The notes under the pieces are model-generated. The model was not told the origin of the DNA and did not search any database. It saw nothing but the letters and a program-made list of their open reading frames with translations. Positions 45,250-56,479 of a stretch of DNA of 64,000 bases are shown here, piece by piece. Numbering within the stretch: the stretch's first letter is position 1; every line of letters begins with the position of its first letter. A program made the position numbers and the translations under genes. This stretch comes from Endomychus coccineus (lineage: Eukaryota > Arthropoda > Insecta > Coleoptera > Endomychidae), in contig OY294067.1 in NCBI GenBank assembly GCA_958510875.1, positions 144,498,046 to 144,562,045 of the forward strand. The letters are read 5' to 3'.

Positions 45250-45325
45250 CAGACAGCGCTGTGGTCTAGGGTATAGGATACGTGGTTCCCGCCTACTGGA
45301 ATCGTGTTCGATTCTTAGCTGCGAA
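45250..45325 (+). repeat. tRNA-derived SINE head
   Basis: A-box-like TGGTCTAGGGTA (45262-45273) and B-box-like GTGTTCGATTC (45304-45314) are separated by the distance expected for an internal Pol III promoter. A clean tRNA cloverleaf cannot be formed, so a SINE is more likely than a tRNA gene. Confidence 0.6.
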
Positions 45326-45378
45326 ACATGTTTCTGTACATTTTCTTAAAAACATTATCGATTTAAATATTTTTTAGC

Positions 45379-45429
45379 TGTGTAAAGATAATGAAATAAA
45401 TAGTTTATTTATTTCAATATCTTTACACA
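45379..45429. repeat. Short hairpin, 22 bp arms
   Basis: TGTGTAAAGATAATGAAATAAA faces its near-exact inverse (TTTATTTCAATATCTTTACACA) across a 7 nt loop. It is just downstream of the SINE head and may be its tail or a tiny MITE. Confidence 0.5.
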
Positions 45430-46628
45430 CATGCGAAGATTTACCTTGTAAAATGTTAAGCAATTATATAAAACTCTAGTACTATTCATCTATTCTCCAA
45501 ACGGAAACACATTTCTAGTTTTATCTATTCGATTCATAATCTCAAACTTTGAAACCAAATCAAATTATGTAGTAACCCAGGTTTGACTCGGGAGACGAGG
45601 ACATTGCCTCATTTTATGCTATTGAAAAATGTATGAAATAGAACATCTTGAATAATTGTTGAAATTATTTGAGTTTGAGAGCACTCTATCCTACAAATTC
45701 AAAAATTCAAAATGTTAAAGTAGCCTTAAGGTATTCAATGAGTATTTTATACAGACTCTACTCCAATTTGGTTAAAATATAGAGCATTCCAAATCATCAG
45801 CCCACTTTATGAATATTATATCAACCTGGTAGAAAGGCAACAATTAAGGGACAGTATCCAAGAATCGACAAAGGTAACTTAGTAGCTCGAAGATCGAAGG
45901 CCTCTGGCTTGTGACGTCATGATCGATCGGACAGTATTTAGTGAGATTCCTCTTTTGTGGTTCTTGGTTAATCATTATAGTTCTGTGATGTGTGCTGTTG
46001 TTCTATGTTCTATCGTTCAGTGCGTGTACGCTTATGCTATATGCATGCATTTATCTTGATATATATAATAAGTAAGTATAAAATTTTAATTATTATGATA
46101 AAAATATCACAACTATTAAAGTGTACAAATCGTAGATTTCGTTGAAACTATTAATTACAGTGCATTTTCCACAGATGACTCAGATATCGTTAGCTTGGTA
46201 TACACAGCATGTGGTATCAGTAACGCTGAAATTTTCTAATTCTATTCAATCAAGCAAAATATCTAGGGCGTCCTTGGGAATGCGTATTTCACACCCTTTG
46301 TAATTTTTTTTGGAATTAGACCTATTTTTTGGAAGTTATACCGCCACTTATTCTAATATCCATAGAAGTAATAATGAGCCCTATTTATCCATTTTTTATT
46401 GCTTACCACAAGGTAAGCATGGTGACTAGACTGCATGGTCTACATCGGAAAATATGATAACACTCCAAAGGTTAAAAACTACTTATATTCATATATTTTT
46501 GTTTTTCTCTTTGGTCCAATGAAAACCTATTGTTTTGATTTTTATTGTGTATAGAGCTAAAGCGGACTTGAGTAGTTCAATTATGTAACTTATCTGTTTT
46601 TATGTCCAGGCTTAGCACTTATATAAAG

Positions 46629-46827
46629 ATGGGGAATCAAAAAAAGTACACTTTAGTGAAATATATTGATGACAGCATCTTGCATATAGTGCCTACAAAA
46701 AGGTTAAAACTCGTAAAAGGTACTGAAGTGGTAAAAGCACCATACAAAACCTTTGGATATTTCTCAGCTATACAGATGTTTAGTAGTGATTCTAGAGCTG
46801 ATCTGGAGAATAAATTGTATAACCCAG
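46629..46827 (+). CDS. Exon 1: Tudor/BEN-associated N-terminal domain
   Basis: MGNQKKYTLVKYIDDSILHI leads a 66-residue domain with alternating beta-strand pattern, ending near RADLENKLYNP before the donor GTATG. Insect BEN-domain and related chromatin proteins often begin with such a short barrel-like module (KY.LV.Y.D.S...VP.K). Binding partner unknown. Confidence 0.5.
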
Positions 46828-49800
46828 GTATGTTTATTTCCTTCTATCTTGTCTGCACCTCACTACCACATCGTCCAGCAAACACAAACACATTTTAATG
46901 ATGCCACGCAAAACCTATTTTGTTTCTTGGTAAATCAAATGAACAATTTGTTCCAGATGCAAGTAGTCGGAGAAAGACTGTTTCAAAAGAAATAATATCA
47001 GAAACTACGAAAACTATAGACGTATCCAAAAGAAAGTCTAATAATAGCTCAAGAAAAATAAAGGAAAGTGGTAAGATATATTATTCTAGAGATGATTGAT
47101 TATTTTCAATAATTAGGTGTGGATCCTCCCACAATTGTAAATAAATAGTCAAACAAAAATAGATGACCCTTCTCCCTTCCGACATAGTGCACCCCCAACA
47201 AATTTCTGGATCTGTGCCTGTCAAATGTTTCTAGAAATTGAGAAATTGTTTACAAAGCATTTTGTTTCAGTGGTAAAGGATAAAGCAAAGACTTTCACGA
47301 AAGTAGATGAAATATCTGAAAAAAATGACATAGAAATAGATTTCAACAAAGTCGATAGCATGAAGCAAAAACTGATATACTTTTTTAAATGTTGACATCA
47401 TTTTAGAACAAGTAAAGAAGAGGAACAATTCCCAACAAGACAATTCTATCAAAAATGGTAATTCATAATTATATCGCCAAATATACACTTGTAATGAAAA
47501 CTGGACACTGAATTAGAGGGTTTATTTGCCATTCAAATTAAATTAGAATTTGGTGGTCTTTTATTTATATTGATTCAGTTTCCTCAAAAAGTTAGTATTC
47601 TGTCATTTCCATTATTTATAATTATGTTTCAGGAAAATTAACTATGGAAATGAATTATCAATTAGCACATACAACAGATATGTACAGAGGATCAACAGTT
47701 TCAGATGGTGGCTGTGAAGATACTTGTCAAATAGTGGATGGAGAATTGGGAAAAAGCATATTTAACACTGATATTAATTTCATTAAGAACGGTAAGTACC
47801 CATTATTATTTATTTGATTTTCCTATTTATAAGGGAAAGATCTATTTTTTCTAGACATCATGTTCATAGACACAAGTTGGGAAGAATTATAAAGCAGTCC
47901 AGTAAATGAATATAGTAAAATAAATATTGGAGAAATAGAACACAATGAAAGCGTAGAAGATTGTCAGGGAATAGCAGGAACAGAGGTTACAGAAAAAGGA
48001 ACAAGGTTTGAAGATGAAATGATTAATGAAGATGATGGTAAGTACTAGTAATATCAAATCTATTGAAAACCATCTTCCATAGTTCTTTCTATGGTTGAAA
48101 TAATTATTGATAGACATGAGTTGAAACCCATGAGCCGATGCCTATATTATACAGTGTTATCCTTGAGTAAATTTTTAATATGAAAGCCATGACTTTTAGT
48201 AAATTGGAGAAAAATAATTACTCAATCTCTGATCTTGTACCTTTACAGTGTCCCAAGGACTTCATTTTCATAACTCTATAATCATCCAATATAAATCTTC
48301 TAATTAAAATCACAATGGTTAACAACATGAAATTTTCAGGAATTGAAATATTTTCAATGAAAATAAGGCAGAATTAAAAAAAATATTTTATCATCATAAG
48401 AAAAAACAACGTATTGAGAATTCACAAATTATCTAGTGACCCATATTAATAATATCCAAATCCTAACTTGCATACATTTTAAATATTGTACCGAAAATAT
48501 CTATGCAAATACCTTAAACAACTTACCTACAGATTGACTTATTTACATTATCCACTCCTATTACAACGAACTTTGTACCTAAATAAAACACATACTTTTA
48601 TGTAGTAATATGTCACAATAGATTATTTTCAGTGTAGTGATTATTAATATCAAAATAGAAATATGTACAAAATAAAAAAAATTCACAATTCACTTGAAGG
48701 TCAAGAAGCATGTACACTATGTTGGCAAAGCAAGAATAAAATTGTTAATTGAATCTGATGCTTCCTATTATTGTTATAAAAAATTTACTAATGTGTATTT
48801 CTCCACAGCATTTCAAAATGGTGATCTAAATGACCCTGAGGAGATTACTTCCGATTATGACTCAAATGCTGAAGTAAACACTCGGCATTGCAATGAAATT
48901 TCTAGATCTTCTACAAATTCTATCGATTATGACCATGGTATTTCTGCCATTATAAAAAAGCAAAGTACAGATGATGTAAGAAAGGTGATAATTGAAGAAA
49001 GTGAAGATATTCCAGTAATTTCTTTCACTATCCCGGATGTAGACTACAAATATTTGACAATACAATCAACTAAGAATTCAAAACAACATTTTTGTCCTTT
49101 TTGCTATAAATTACAAACAAAATTTGCTAGGCATTTGCAATTCAAACATCCCAAGGAAGAAAGTGTGTCAAATTTTATGGCTCTACCTAAAAAGGACTAT
49201 CAGAGGTTAAACATGATTGATGGTATTAGGCGAAAAGGAGATTATATATTTAATTCACATAAAGAACATAATAGAGGTTTTATAATTCCAGTAAGATGTC
49301 CACAAAACTTGAAACCAAGGAAATGTGAACATTACAAAATTTGTGGGAGCTGTGGTGGATTCTACTCTTCTTTGTCAATTTCAGTTCATTATCGGAAATG
49401 TAACAAGAAGACACAAAAGGGAAAAAAAGATGTAATGTGTAACAGTCGTCTACTAAGCTACACTCTTAAAGAAGCCAACTTTGTTATGAGAAGCAAAATT
49501 TTACCACAGATGAGGGATGATGAAATCAATGATTTAGTGAGAAATCAAAAGTTGATAATTTTATTTGGAAATCGATTGACTTCAAAATATAGATCACCCC
49601 ATTTTCGAAGTATGATACGAGCTAGACTGAGACTAATTGCAAAATTTTTTCATTGTATCAAAAAAAAAACAAACCTGAAATATTTTGAAGAAATATTTAA
49701 ACCTTGTATGTATGATGATATAGTTTCAGCTATCAACCAAGTGGCTGGGCTGAGAGAGGAAACAGGGAAGTATCGAGCACCTGCTACTGCTTCAAACATA

Positions 49801-52213
49801 GGAAGTTATCTAAAAAAAATTGCATTTTATTTAATATCAGAAATGATTAAGTCTGGAAATCAAGATAGACAACGAGAAGTGCGAGATTTGCTGACACTAA
49901 TGGAAGAAGGATTTCCATATGACATTTACAAAACTGTGGCAGAAAATCAGATTGAGCATAAGATTAAAAAAAAGGAAGAGCTTCCTTCTCCAAATGACAT
50001 ACAAAAATTAAAGAATTATCTTGATGAGCGCTCTAAATATTTTATGGAACGTTTGATAACTATATTTAGTGTGAATGATTGGAAGGAGTTGATGGGATTT
50101 GTCCTTATATCTTTGTTATTGTTTAATAGAAGAAGAGCTGGTGAGATGGAAAGATTGAAAATTGAAGATTTTCTGAGTTATGAATCGGTTGAAGAAAGCT
50201 TAGGTAATGTAGCAGGACAAAATTATGTAAGATTTTTAATCCGAGGAAAATTAGGGAGAGGTGTACCAGTAATGGTACACACAGAAAAGCTGCAATATAT
50301 GAAAATTATAGTCAAATATCGTATTGAAGCAGGAGTTGATGATTCGAATCCATATTTGTTTGGACTTCCAGCCAAAGATGCTTATCAACATTTATCAGCT
50401 ACAAGACTAATGAAGAGATTTGCAGTAGAGTGTGGTGCAGAAAAACCACACACACTCCGAGGAACCAAACTGAGGAAACAATTTGCTACTCTCTGTGCGA
50501 TTATGGATCTTGGTAAACTCGAAATAAAAGATGTGGCTGACTATATGGGACACCATGAGAAGATACATTTGAACCATTACAGATTGCCTGATGCTTCCAG
50601 AGACATAACAAGAATGTCAGTTTTACTAGAAAAAGCTCAAGGAAATGATGTAACTGATAGTACCAGAAGCGTAACTGTTGATTCTGAAGATCAAAGTTCA
50701 CATGGTTAGTTATTCTGTTATATATACTATAATACTGGTAGCCCTAAAAATTATAAATTCAAATTATGCATATAAGTGATTTTATCAAATTCATTATTTT
50801 AGATTTTTCTACCAACGCTGATACAGAGTGTAGATCCAGTAATCAATCTATCGTTTTTTCTGAAGATCAAATTTTGCAAGGTTAGTAAATTTGTTACTAT
50901 ACTAGAATTTGGTTAGCACTAAATGATTTTTTGGTAAATATCTCCTTAAATATTTAGAATGTGTATATAAATTAATTTTTGTTTTTTAGATGTTACTGTC
51001 GATGCAACAAGAGAAAATGTATGTAGGAAAGGAAAGCAACAACTTGTAAACCTAAGTAAAGGTGATTATAGATTACATATTCTCATTAATTTTAGATAAT
51101 AATTTTAATTTCTCAAAATTTCCACCATGACAATCGTATACCACACTTGGAAAAATTCTACAGTCGACCTTTTTCTGTGAAGTCGCAGTGTTCTACCATC
51201 CATCATGTTGAACATTGACAACTGGACCCTTGCAGTAAAAAAAAAGTTGTTGAATATATGTATTTGTCCTGGACTTACTATAAATTACTTAAACTTCTTT
51301 CATTTGACTAGGCAAATGGTTGAATCATTTATAGAAATTTTTGTCAATAATGAAACATTCTTAAGTTCAAAGTAGCTTTCGACTGTGTTTTATATTACCA
51401 CTGATTTTGAGACTGAGATAAACTATAAAAAATCGACTGTAGAAACCGTTATAAAATAGAGCACTTCTACTTTCGCTAACTAGCGTGTCCTCTTCAGAAC
51501 GAGAATTATATGTACTTCTTGTATCGTTCCGAATATGACGCTCTAGTTGTCAAAACTATTATAATCACAATAATGTTCTATTCTATATTATCAGTGATGT
51601 GTAAACAAAATTAAATTATTTTATTCTATCTATGAAAACTATGTTGTGGTTGTGAAATTATCAAAAATTTTTTTCTAGATCTTTGGAAAAATATATTGGG
51701 AACCTCTCCTAAGCGACTGTCATGGAGTGAAGAAGAAAAGAAAGTAGTGCACAATGAAGCGAAATATTTTATTGAGAACTGTGAGTTACCCCCCATGGAC
51801 TTCTGTTGTTCTCTGATAAAACAAAAACCCCAACTGAAGAGAAGAAGTGGAACACAATTAAAAGCCTATATAGCAAACTGTATAAACAAACAGAAAGAAA
51901 TCATATTAAGCGGTGGTGAAAAAAGAAAAACTGGTAATGCTTATTGGTTAAGTGCTATGTTTCATTAAAATAATTAAAATCATCACATTTTCTACCATTT
52001 ACAAATTTTTCAGGTGTAAGAAGATATTGAACTACCCCAGAGAAAAGAGAAATAGTTTTGCACTTTGGAGAGACAATAAAACAAAATAAACTACCTAGTT
52101 TACGGAATTGTAAAGAAATATTAAAACGTAATATAATATTGAAACATCGAACACCAGAAATGATAAAAGCGTTCATAAACAATTTTATGAAAAAAGGACT
52201 ACAAGTACAATAA
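46629..52213 (+). CDS. Multi-exon gene: Tudor/BEN-like exon, zinc fingers, tyrosine recombinase, two SANT-like exons
   Basis: Exons read from splice sites: 46629-46827, 46957-47070, 47271-(end unclear), 47407-47457, 47633-47791, 47855-48037, 48809-50704, 50803-50880, 50990-51061, 51679-51933, 52014-52213. Nearly all junctions are phase 1 and rejoin as codons G|xx. The central exon encodes a phage-integrase-fold domain. Similar proteins, with C2H2 motifs, this recombinase-like core and a C-terminal SANT-like segment, are familiar as unnamed genes of fish and invertebrates. In-frame stops in exon 6 (TAA 47890-47892) and in the last exon (TGA 52028-52030), plus an unresolved end of exon 3, mean it may be a pseudogene or have other splice forms. 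An upstream exon is likely (AG acceptor at 46609-46610). Confidence 0.65.
47633..48037 (+). CDS. Exons 5-6: acidic linker, with a stop in exon 6
   Basis: Exon 5 (47633-47791) encodes an acidic, Cys-containing linker (LTMEMNYQLAHTTDMYRG...). Exon 6 (47855-48037) follows a good pyrimidine-rich acceptor but meets TAA at 47890-47892 after WEEL; the same frame then stays open to the donor GTAAGT at 48038. A downstream AG near 47906 could bypass the stop while keeping phase 1. Confidence 0.5.
48038..48808. other. Intron preceding the recombinase exon
   Basis: Bounded by donor GTAAGT (48038) and acceptor TTTCTCCACAG (ends 48808). AT-rich; no further feature seen. Confidence 0.6.
48809..50704 (+). 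CDS. Exon 7: zinc-finger plus tyrosine-recombinase (phage integrase-like) domain
   Basis: Open for 632 codons. The N-terminal third has a C2H2 finger (HFCPFCYKLQTKFARHLQF) and a second Cys/His motif (CGSCGGFYSSLSISVHYRKC). The C-terminal 300 residues match the catalytic fold of tyrosine recombinases: Arg I in FNRRRAGEM (50134-50136), the beta-hairpin Lys in RGKLGRG, Arg II in TKLRKQFAT (50473-50475) with Thr in the usual His position, His in MGHHE (50551-50553) and the candidate nucleophile Tyr in NHYRLPD (50578-50580). The four key residues R, R, H and Y are all present, so activity is conceivable. Known eukaryotic relatives of such recombinases include Crypton-derived genes, but this family looks distinct. 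Confidence 0.75.
50803..51061 (+). CDS. Exons 8 and 9: two small phase-1 linker exons
   Basis: 50803-50880 (26 codons: DFSTNADTECRS...) and 50990-51061 (24 codons: DVTVDATRENVCRK...) have AG acceptors and GTTAGT/GTGATT donors and keep the frame. Serine/threonine-rich, probably disordered. Confidence 0.55.
51062..51678. other. Intron before the SANT-like exons
   Basis: Between donor GTGATT and acceptor TTTTTTCTAG. Nothing else recognised. Confidence 0.5.
51679..51933 (+). CDS. Exon 10: SANT/Myb-like module
   Basis: Encodes LSWSEEEKKVVHNEAKYFIE, then ELPPMDFCCSLIKQKPQLKR and LKAYIANCINKQ. The pattern W-x2-EE, hydrophobic spacing, xLP, a Cys, LxxR and a final (I/L)KAxIxN helix is that of SANT-like three-helix domains. 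It is preserved in exon 11 and in the exon at 63263-63393. Donor GTAATG at 51934. Confidence 0.65.
52014..52213 (+). pseudogene. Exon 11: second SANT-like module with an in-frame stop
   Basis: After acceptor TTTTTCAG the frame gives VRRY, TGA (52028-52030), then TTPEKREIVLHFGETIKQNK and a helix ending IKAFINNFMKKGLQVQ at TAA 52211-52213. The stop sits exactly where the invariant Trp of the module occurs in its sister exons, so TGG to TGA is the simplest cause. If read literally the protein ends here, 4 codons into the exon. Confidence 0.6.
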
Positions 52214-52335
52214 AATGCACTATGCACCTGGGGTTGCATAACGAACAGTAGAAGAATTGGAGTCTGAAATATTTTACATGTTCATATAAAGATTGAATTT
52301 TGTCAGAATAATTTTCATGTTTTATATAGTATAAA

Positions 52336-54400
52336 TAAGAAACAATCGTCCTTATCAACCAAAAATATTGTTGAAGTGTTTAGGACCTTTCAACTGCCAG
52401 GTAGCCATCTCAGAGTAGACTAAATTAGAAATCAAAATGTGCATGTTTTAATACTATTTCTCGTTAGTAATGTAAACAAGGGATTACCCTCAGCTGAAGA
52501 TAAATCAGAATTTAATAAATTACTTTTTCGTTTATTTATTTCCGTCCTTTCTAAATTATCAACATATCTGTCTGCACAGTGTTTTAAAAGTGATAAACTT
52601 TCTTGAGAAAAGGTGTGACCCATATCTAAAATATGTTTGGACAACATAGTATTTTGAACACGACTCGCAATCGATTTTGTAAATCCCGGATTTGTAGAAA
52701 TCAGGAACTTTATTGAAGGTATTCTTTAAACAGGTTTTATTCCAAATTTAGAAACCGAATTATGGAATTCATTCATTGCTGAAGGATGAATGCGCTTTAG
52801 TGACTAAAAAATTGGTTTTAAAACTTCTTCTAATGCTCGTCATGAGACCCAAACGTATGTAGAGAGGAAAATATAGTTCAAGTATTTCCCAAGAAATTAC
52901 ATATAATTCATACATGTTTCAAGAATCATTTTATTATACAGGGTGTCTCAGATTTTAATCAGGAAAATTTGATAGACGATAGAAAATTTGATTTTGAGAA
53001 AAAAATTCCTAATAACATATGCAGACACTTAGTTTTTGAGATACAGGCTGTTGAAATTGATTTAAAAAATTCGTTTTTTGCGAATATCTCCGGAACCGTT
53101 CATCGTACAGAAAACAGCTTTTGCAAGCATTTTCTACTCATAGTAAGCTATGTTCTGTGTGATAAAATTTTTTTTTTTAGTCATAATTGGTGAAGATTTT
53201 GAAGGAATAGTTGGTGTTTTTCTCCCCAACTTCTACGCCACTGGAAAAAGTACAGTTTTGAGACAACCCTTTGAACCGCCAATGTTTTCTACACTAAAAA
53301 GGTCCTCTTGGTCATAAGCTCTAAAGTTGTGGGTTTTCGAGAAAAATCAACTTTTATGTTGAAAAACATGGTCATTTTTCTGGTTTTGTTACTTGTTCTA
53401 ACGTTTAAATAAATTTTGTTTAATTAGTAAGAATTGACCATGTTTTTCAATATAAATTTGATTTTTCTCGAAAACGGTCAACTACTCTTGGTCATAAGCT
53501 CTAAAGTTGTGCGTTTTCGAGAAAAATCAACTTTTATGTTGAAAAACATGGTCAATTTTCTGGTTTTGTTACTTGTTCTAACGTTTGAATAAATTTTGTT
53601 TAATTAGTAAGAATTGACCATGTTTTTCAAACATAAAAGTTGATTTTTCTCGAAAACAGTCAACTTTAGAGCTTATGACCATCTACACTTTTTTGTGTAG
53701 AAAATAATGGTGGTTTAAATAGTTGTCTCAAAACCGTACTTTTTCCAGTGGCGTAGAAGTTGGGGGGAAAACACCAACTACCCCTTCAAAATCTTCACCA
53801 ATTATGACTAAAAAAAAAATGTTTATCACACAACATAGCTTACTATGAATAGAAAATGCTTGCAAAAGCTGTTTTCTGTACGATAAACGGTTCCGGAGAT
53901 ATTCGCAAAAAACGAATTTTTTGTATCAATTTCAACACCCCCTGTATCTCAAAAACTAAGCGTCTGTGGATATACGTTATTGGGAATTTTTTCCTCAAAA
54001 TCAAATTTTCTATCGTCTATTAAATTCTATGGATTGAAATCTGAGACACCCTGTATAGAAAAAGAATTGTGAAAAATCGGCGTTAGTCTAACATGTTTTG
54101 AATACAGGTACCACCATTTCTCAAGATATTTTATCACTTTTAAAACACAATATGGACAAATATCTAGGTAATTAGAAGGGATGGAAATGTATTAAACGAA
54201 AAAGCAATTTATTAAATTTCCGATTTATCTCCAGCTGAGGGTAACCCATTGTTTATATTATTAACCCCAAATAGAATTTAAACATTTTGATTCTAATTAC
54301 TGTGATGGTGTCTACTTTGTAGCTGAAAGCTCCTTACTTACAGTATTTTTAGTGACTGAGGGTGATACTTTAAAGTGTATCCACACTGTGAACTCTTATA
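52336..54400. mobile_element. Inverted-repeat element interrupted by a foldback element
   Basis: Arms of roughly 300 bp (52336-52660 and 54090-54400) are inverted copies, with shared words such as AGGACCTTTCA, GTAGCCATCT, TTACCCTCAGCTG and CACTTTTAAAACAC. They flank 52935-54057, which is a separate foldback insertion. No transposase is seen; this is non-autonomous. Confidence 0.6.
52935..54057. mobile_element. 1.1 kb foldback element with CAGGGTGTCTCAGATTT termini
   Basis: Ends TATACAGGGTGTCTCAGATT and AATCTGAGACACCCTGTATA are perfect inverses, and homology continues inward for about 400 bp on each side. The centre is made of inverted and direct copies of a 165 bp unit (TGGTCATAAGCTCTAAAGTT... 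repeated near 53321 and 53489). As single-stranded DNA it would fold almost completely. Such TACAGGGTGT ends are common in insect MITEs. Confidence 0.75.
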
Positions 54401-54544
54401 GTTTTATTATGTTTAGTATAGTTTGAAATAAATTATTATGTATTACTTTTGGCTTCAAGATGTTAGATGTGTTTGTTTCATGATTTTCATTTCTGTTTGA
54501 GTATAAAATTGTATGTATACTTTGATTTGTAATTAAGCATTACT

Positions 54545-54825
54545 AAATACGAAAAATCGCCCTTATCCACTAAAAAGGCTATTAAAAGTGCTAAGGACCT
54601 TTCAGTTACCAAATAGCCATCATCAGTGTAAAATAAATTGGGATGCTGTTAAGAATTATTTGGGGTTAATAATGCCCTTGTTTGCATAATGAACCTCAAA
54701 TAGTATTAAACCAGTACATTTCTTTTTTAATTTAGGTTACTCTGATCATGGCCACTTGGTAGCTGAAAGGTCCTTGGTACTTTAATAGTATTTTTAGTAA
54801 ATAAGGGATTATTTCATACCTTAGT
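54545..54825. mobile_element. Short relative of the 52336 inverted-repeat element
   Basis: About 90 bp arms: CTAAGGACCTTTCAGTTACC...GCCATCATCAG on the left, and GGCCACTTGGTAGCTGAAAG...CTTGGTACTTTAAT on the right, inverted. The same termini as the larger element, with a 90 bp centre; a deletion derivative or MITE. Confidence 0.6.
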
Positions 54826-55830
54826 GTTATAAATGTATGCAGTGTGAACTCTTTTAGTTTATAAACAATAACCATGATTTTGTCCTGTGGTTTTGATGTT
54901 TGCTAATTCCATATCAAGATTAAAGTTTGTCGAAATGATTTATGTTGTAACATACCTTCCAAATAAATTATAATTGTGAATGTCTTTTAATACTCATGTT
55001 TAAACCACCCACCATTATATTTAAACCATCCATCAAAAAAAATTGATTAAAATGTAAACAGCACTGAAAAATCTATTGAGGTAATTATATGGTTGCTAAA
55101 TTGCATTTTTAAATATGTATTTTTGGGCAAATAAACATCTTCAAACTTTATCCATCTATTATTATTATTTATTCAAATTCTACAAAATTTTGGCTTAATA
55201 CAATCAAGAAACTTGAGAAGTGGGAAATTCATTAAAATGAACATACTGCTTTGAAATCTATGAAAACAGACGCGAGTCCTTATTGAAATAATGAAAATAA
55301 ATGAGAATATGTCCATGCACGAAAATGAAGAAAGCTAATAAGATTAACTACTATTGCCCTGATGTTGGCAGAAACCTAGCAAACTAAATAATACATATCT
55401 AATAGAATTTATTGAAATTCAATGATACCTGTATTATAAAGTAATAGCAAAACATGGTTTCAATTTTCAATCGTCTTTTAGCTAGTTAGTAACCAATATA
55501 TGCTATAGTTACTCAGTTTATTAGTTTATTATAATAAAAATAATTGTTATTGATTATATTAATTATTACCTTTCATGGTCATGATTTTTATTATTGATCA
55601 ATTAGGTATAGGTACTTATATCAGATTTAGCTACTGAAACTACGTTTTTATGGAATACGATTGTTTATTTTAATCACCCAATAGTGAAAATTAATCAACT
55701 ACCCTATTATACTTATATAATGTACGAGGGCCTTTTGACTACTCTCATACCCCCACCCATATAGTTGATATAATGCTCCTAGCTCTGAGCGAATTAATAA
55801 TTAACGATGTACCGAATTCAATGTAGAATC
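54826..55830. other. AT-rich, no gene seen
   Basis: No reading frame or repeat structure that I can support. Confidence 0.35.
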
Positions 55831-55837
55831 TGTATCG

Positions 55838-55925
55838 GTGGCTGTGGCCTATATGATTGTGGTACTGAGTATGTATTTTGTATCCCGGTTTCGAAACTCT
55901 AAGTTGCAAGTTCAAATATGTTTGG
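55838..55925 (+). repeat. Possible degenerate tRNA-derived SINE
   Basis: GGTGGCTGTGGCC and, about 60 bp on, TGCAAGTTCAAAT resemble A and B boxes. Weak match only; no defined ends. Confidence 0.25.
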
Positions 55926-56354
55926 TTTTCCCTTGCCTAAGGTCACATATTAATGAAGAGCATGTAATTGATTGATGTTCTTCCTTTGTGCACACATTTG
56001 TTTTTTATAATTGGAGGGCGTATACACTCGGGGGGGGGGGGATAAGAGGGTGGCCTAAAGGCTCTCGTAATTGAACTTGCACTTGATACCGATCTATAAA
56101 AGTTTTGACAAGTCGTAAAATGTAGCACTCTTAGTACTCAGCAGCTCTATTGCCGCTATAATTCTAACTACAATGTGCGGACGGCCGTTGAGAGAACTAG
56201 GTTTGCTAGATGTTTTTTTTTTTTTTTTTTTAAGTTGAATTATGATTAATTGAAGAACCGCTAATATTATTAACAATTCTTCAATCAATCACAATTCAAT
56301 TGGTTTGGCATTGACCAGGTCATTTGCCACGTAGTTTGAAATTAATATATATAT

Positions 56355-56467
56355 ACCTCTTCTACGGGCCATCGGAAAAATTCCGCAGTCGCAGGATTCG
56401 AACCCGCGACCAGCAGCCACAGTGATTATAAGATTGATTGCTTATACCACTGAGCCACCAGGCCCGC
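56355..56467 (-). repeat. tRNA-derived SINE (minus strand)
   Basis: On the minus strand TGGCTCAGTGGT (A box, 56446-56457) and GGGTTCGAATCC (B box, 56393-56404) are near consensus, followed by a short unrelated tail ending in TA repeats at about 56350. The anticodon arm region is too long and cannot fold as a tRNA, so a SINE is favoured over a tRNA gene. Confidence 0.65.
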
Positions 56468-56479
56468 TTTTGCTAGATG

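Noticed and set aside
47352..47406. Short intron between exons 3 and 4 of the recombinase gene
   Set aside because: No donor gives both adequate intron length and phase 1; the exon 3 end is left undefined rather than forced.
56393..56457. Possible tRNA gene on the minus strand
   Set aside because: A and B boxes are good but the region between them is too long and does not form anticodon and variable arms; a SINE is more likely.
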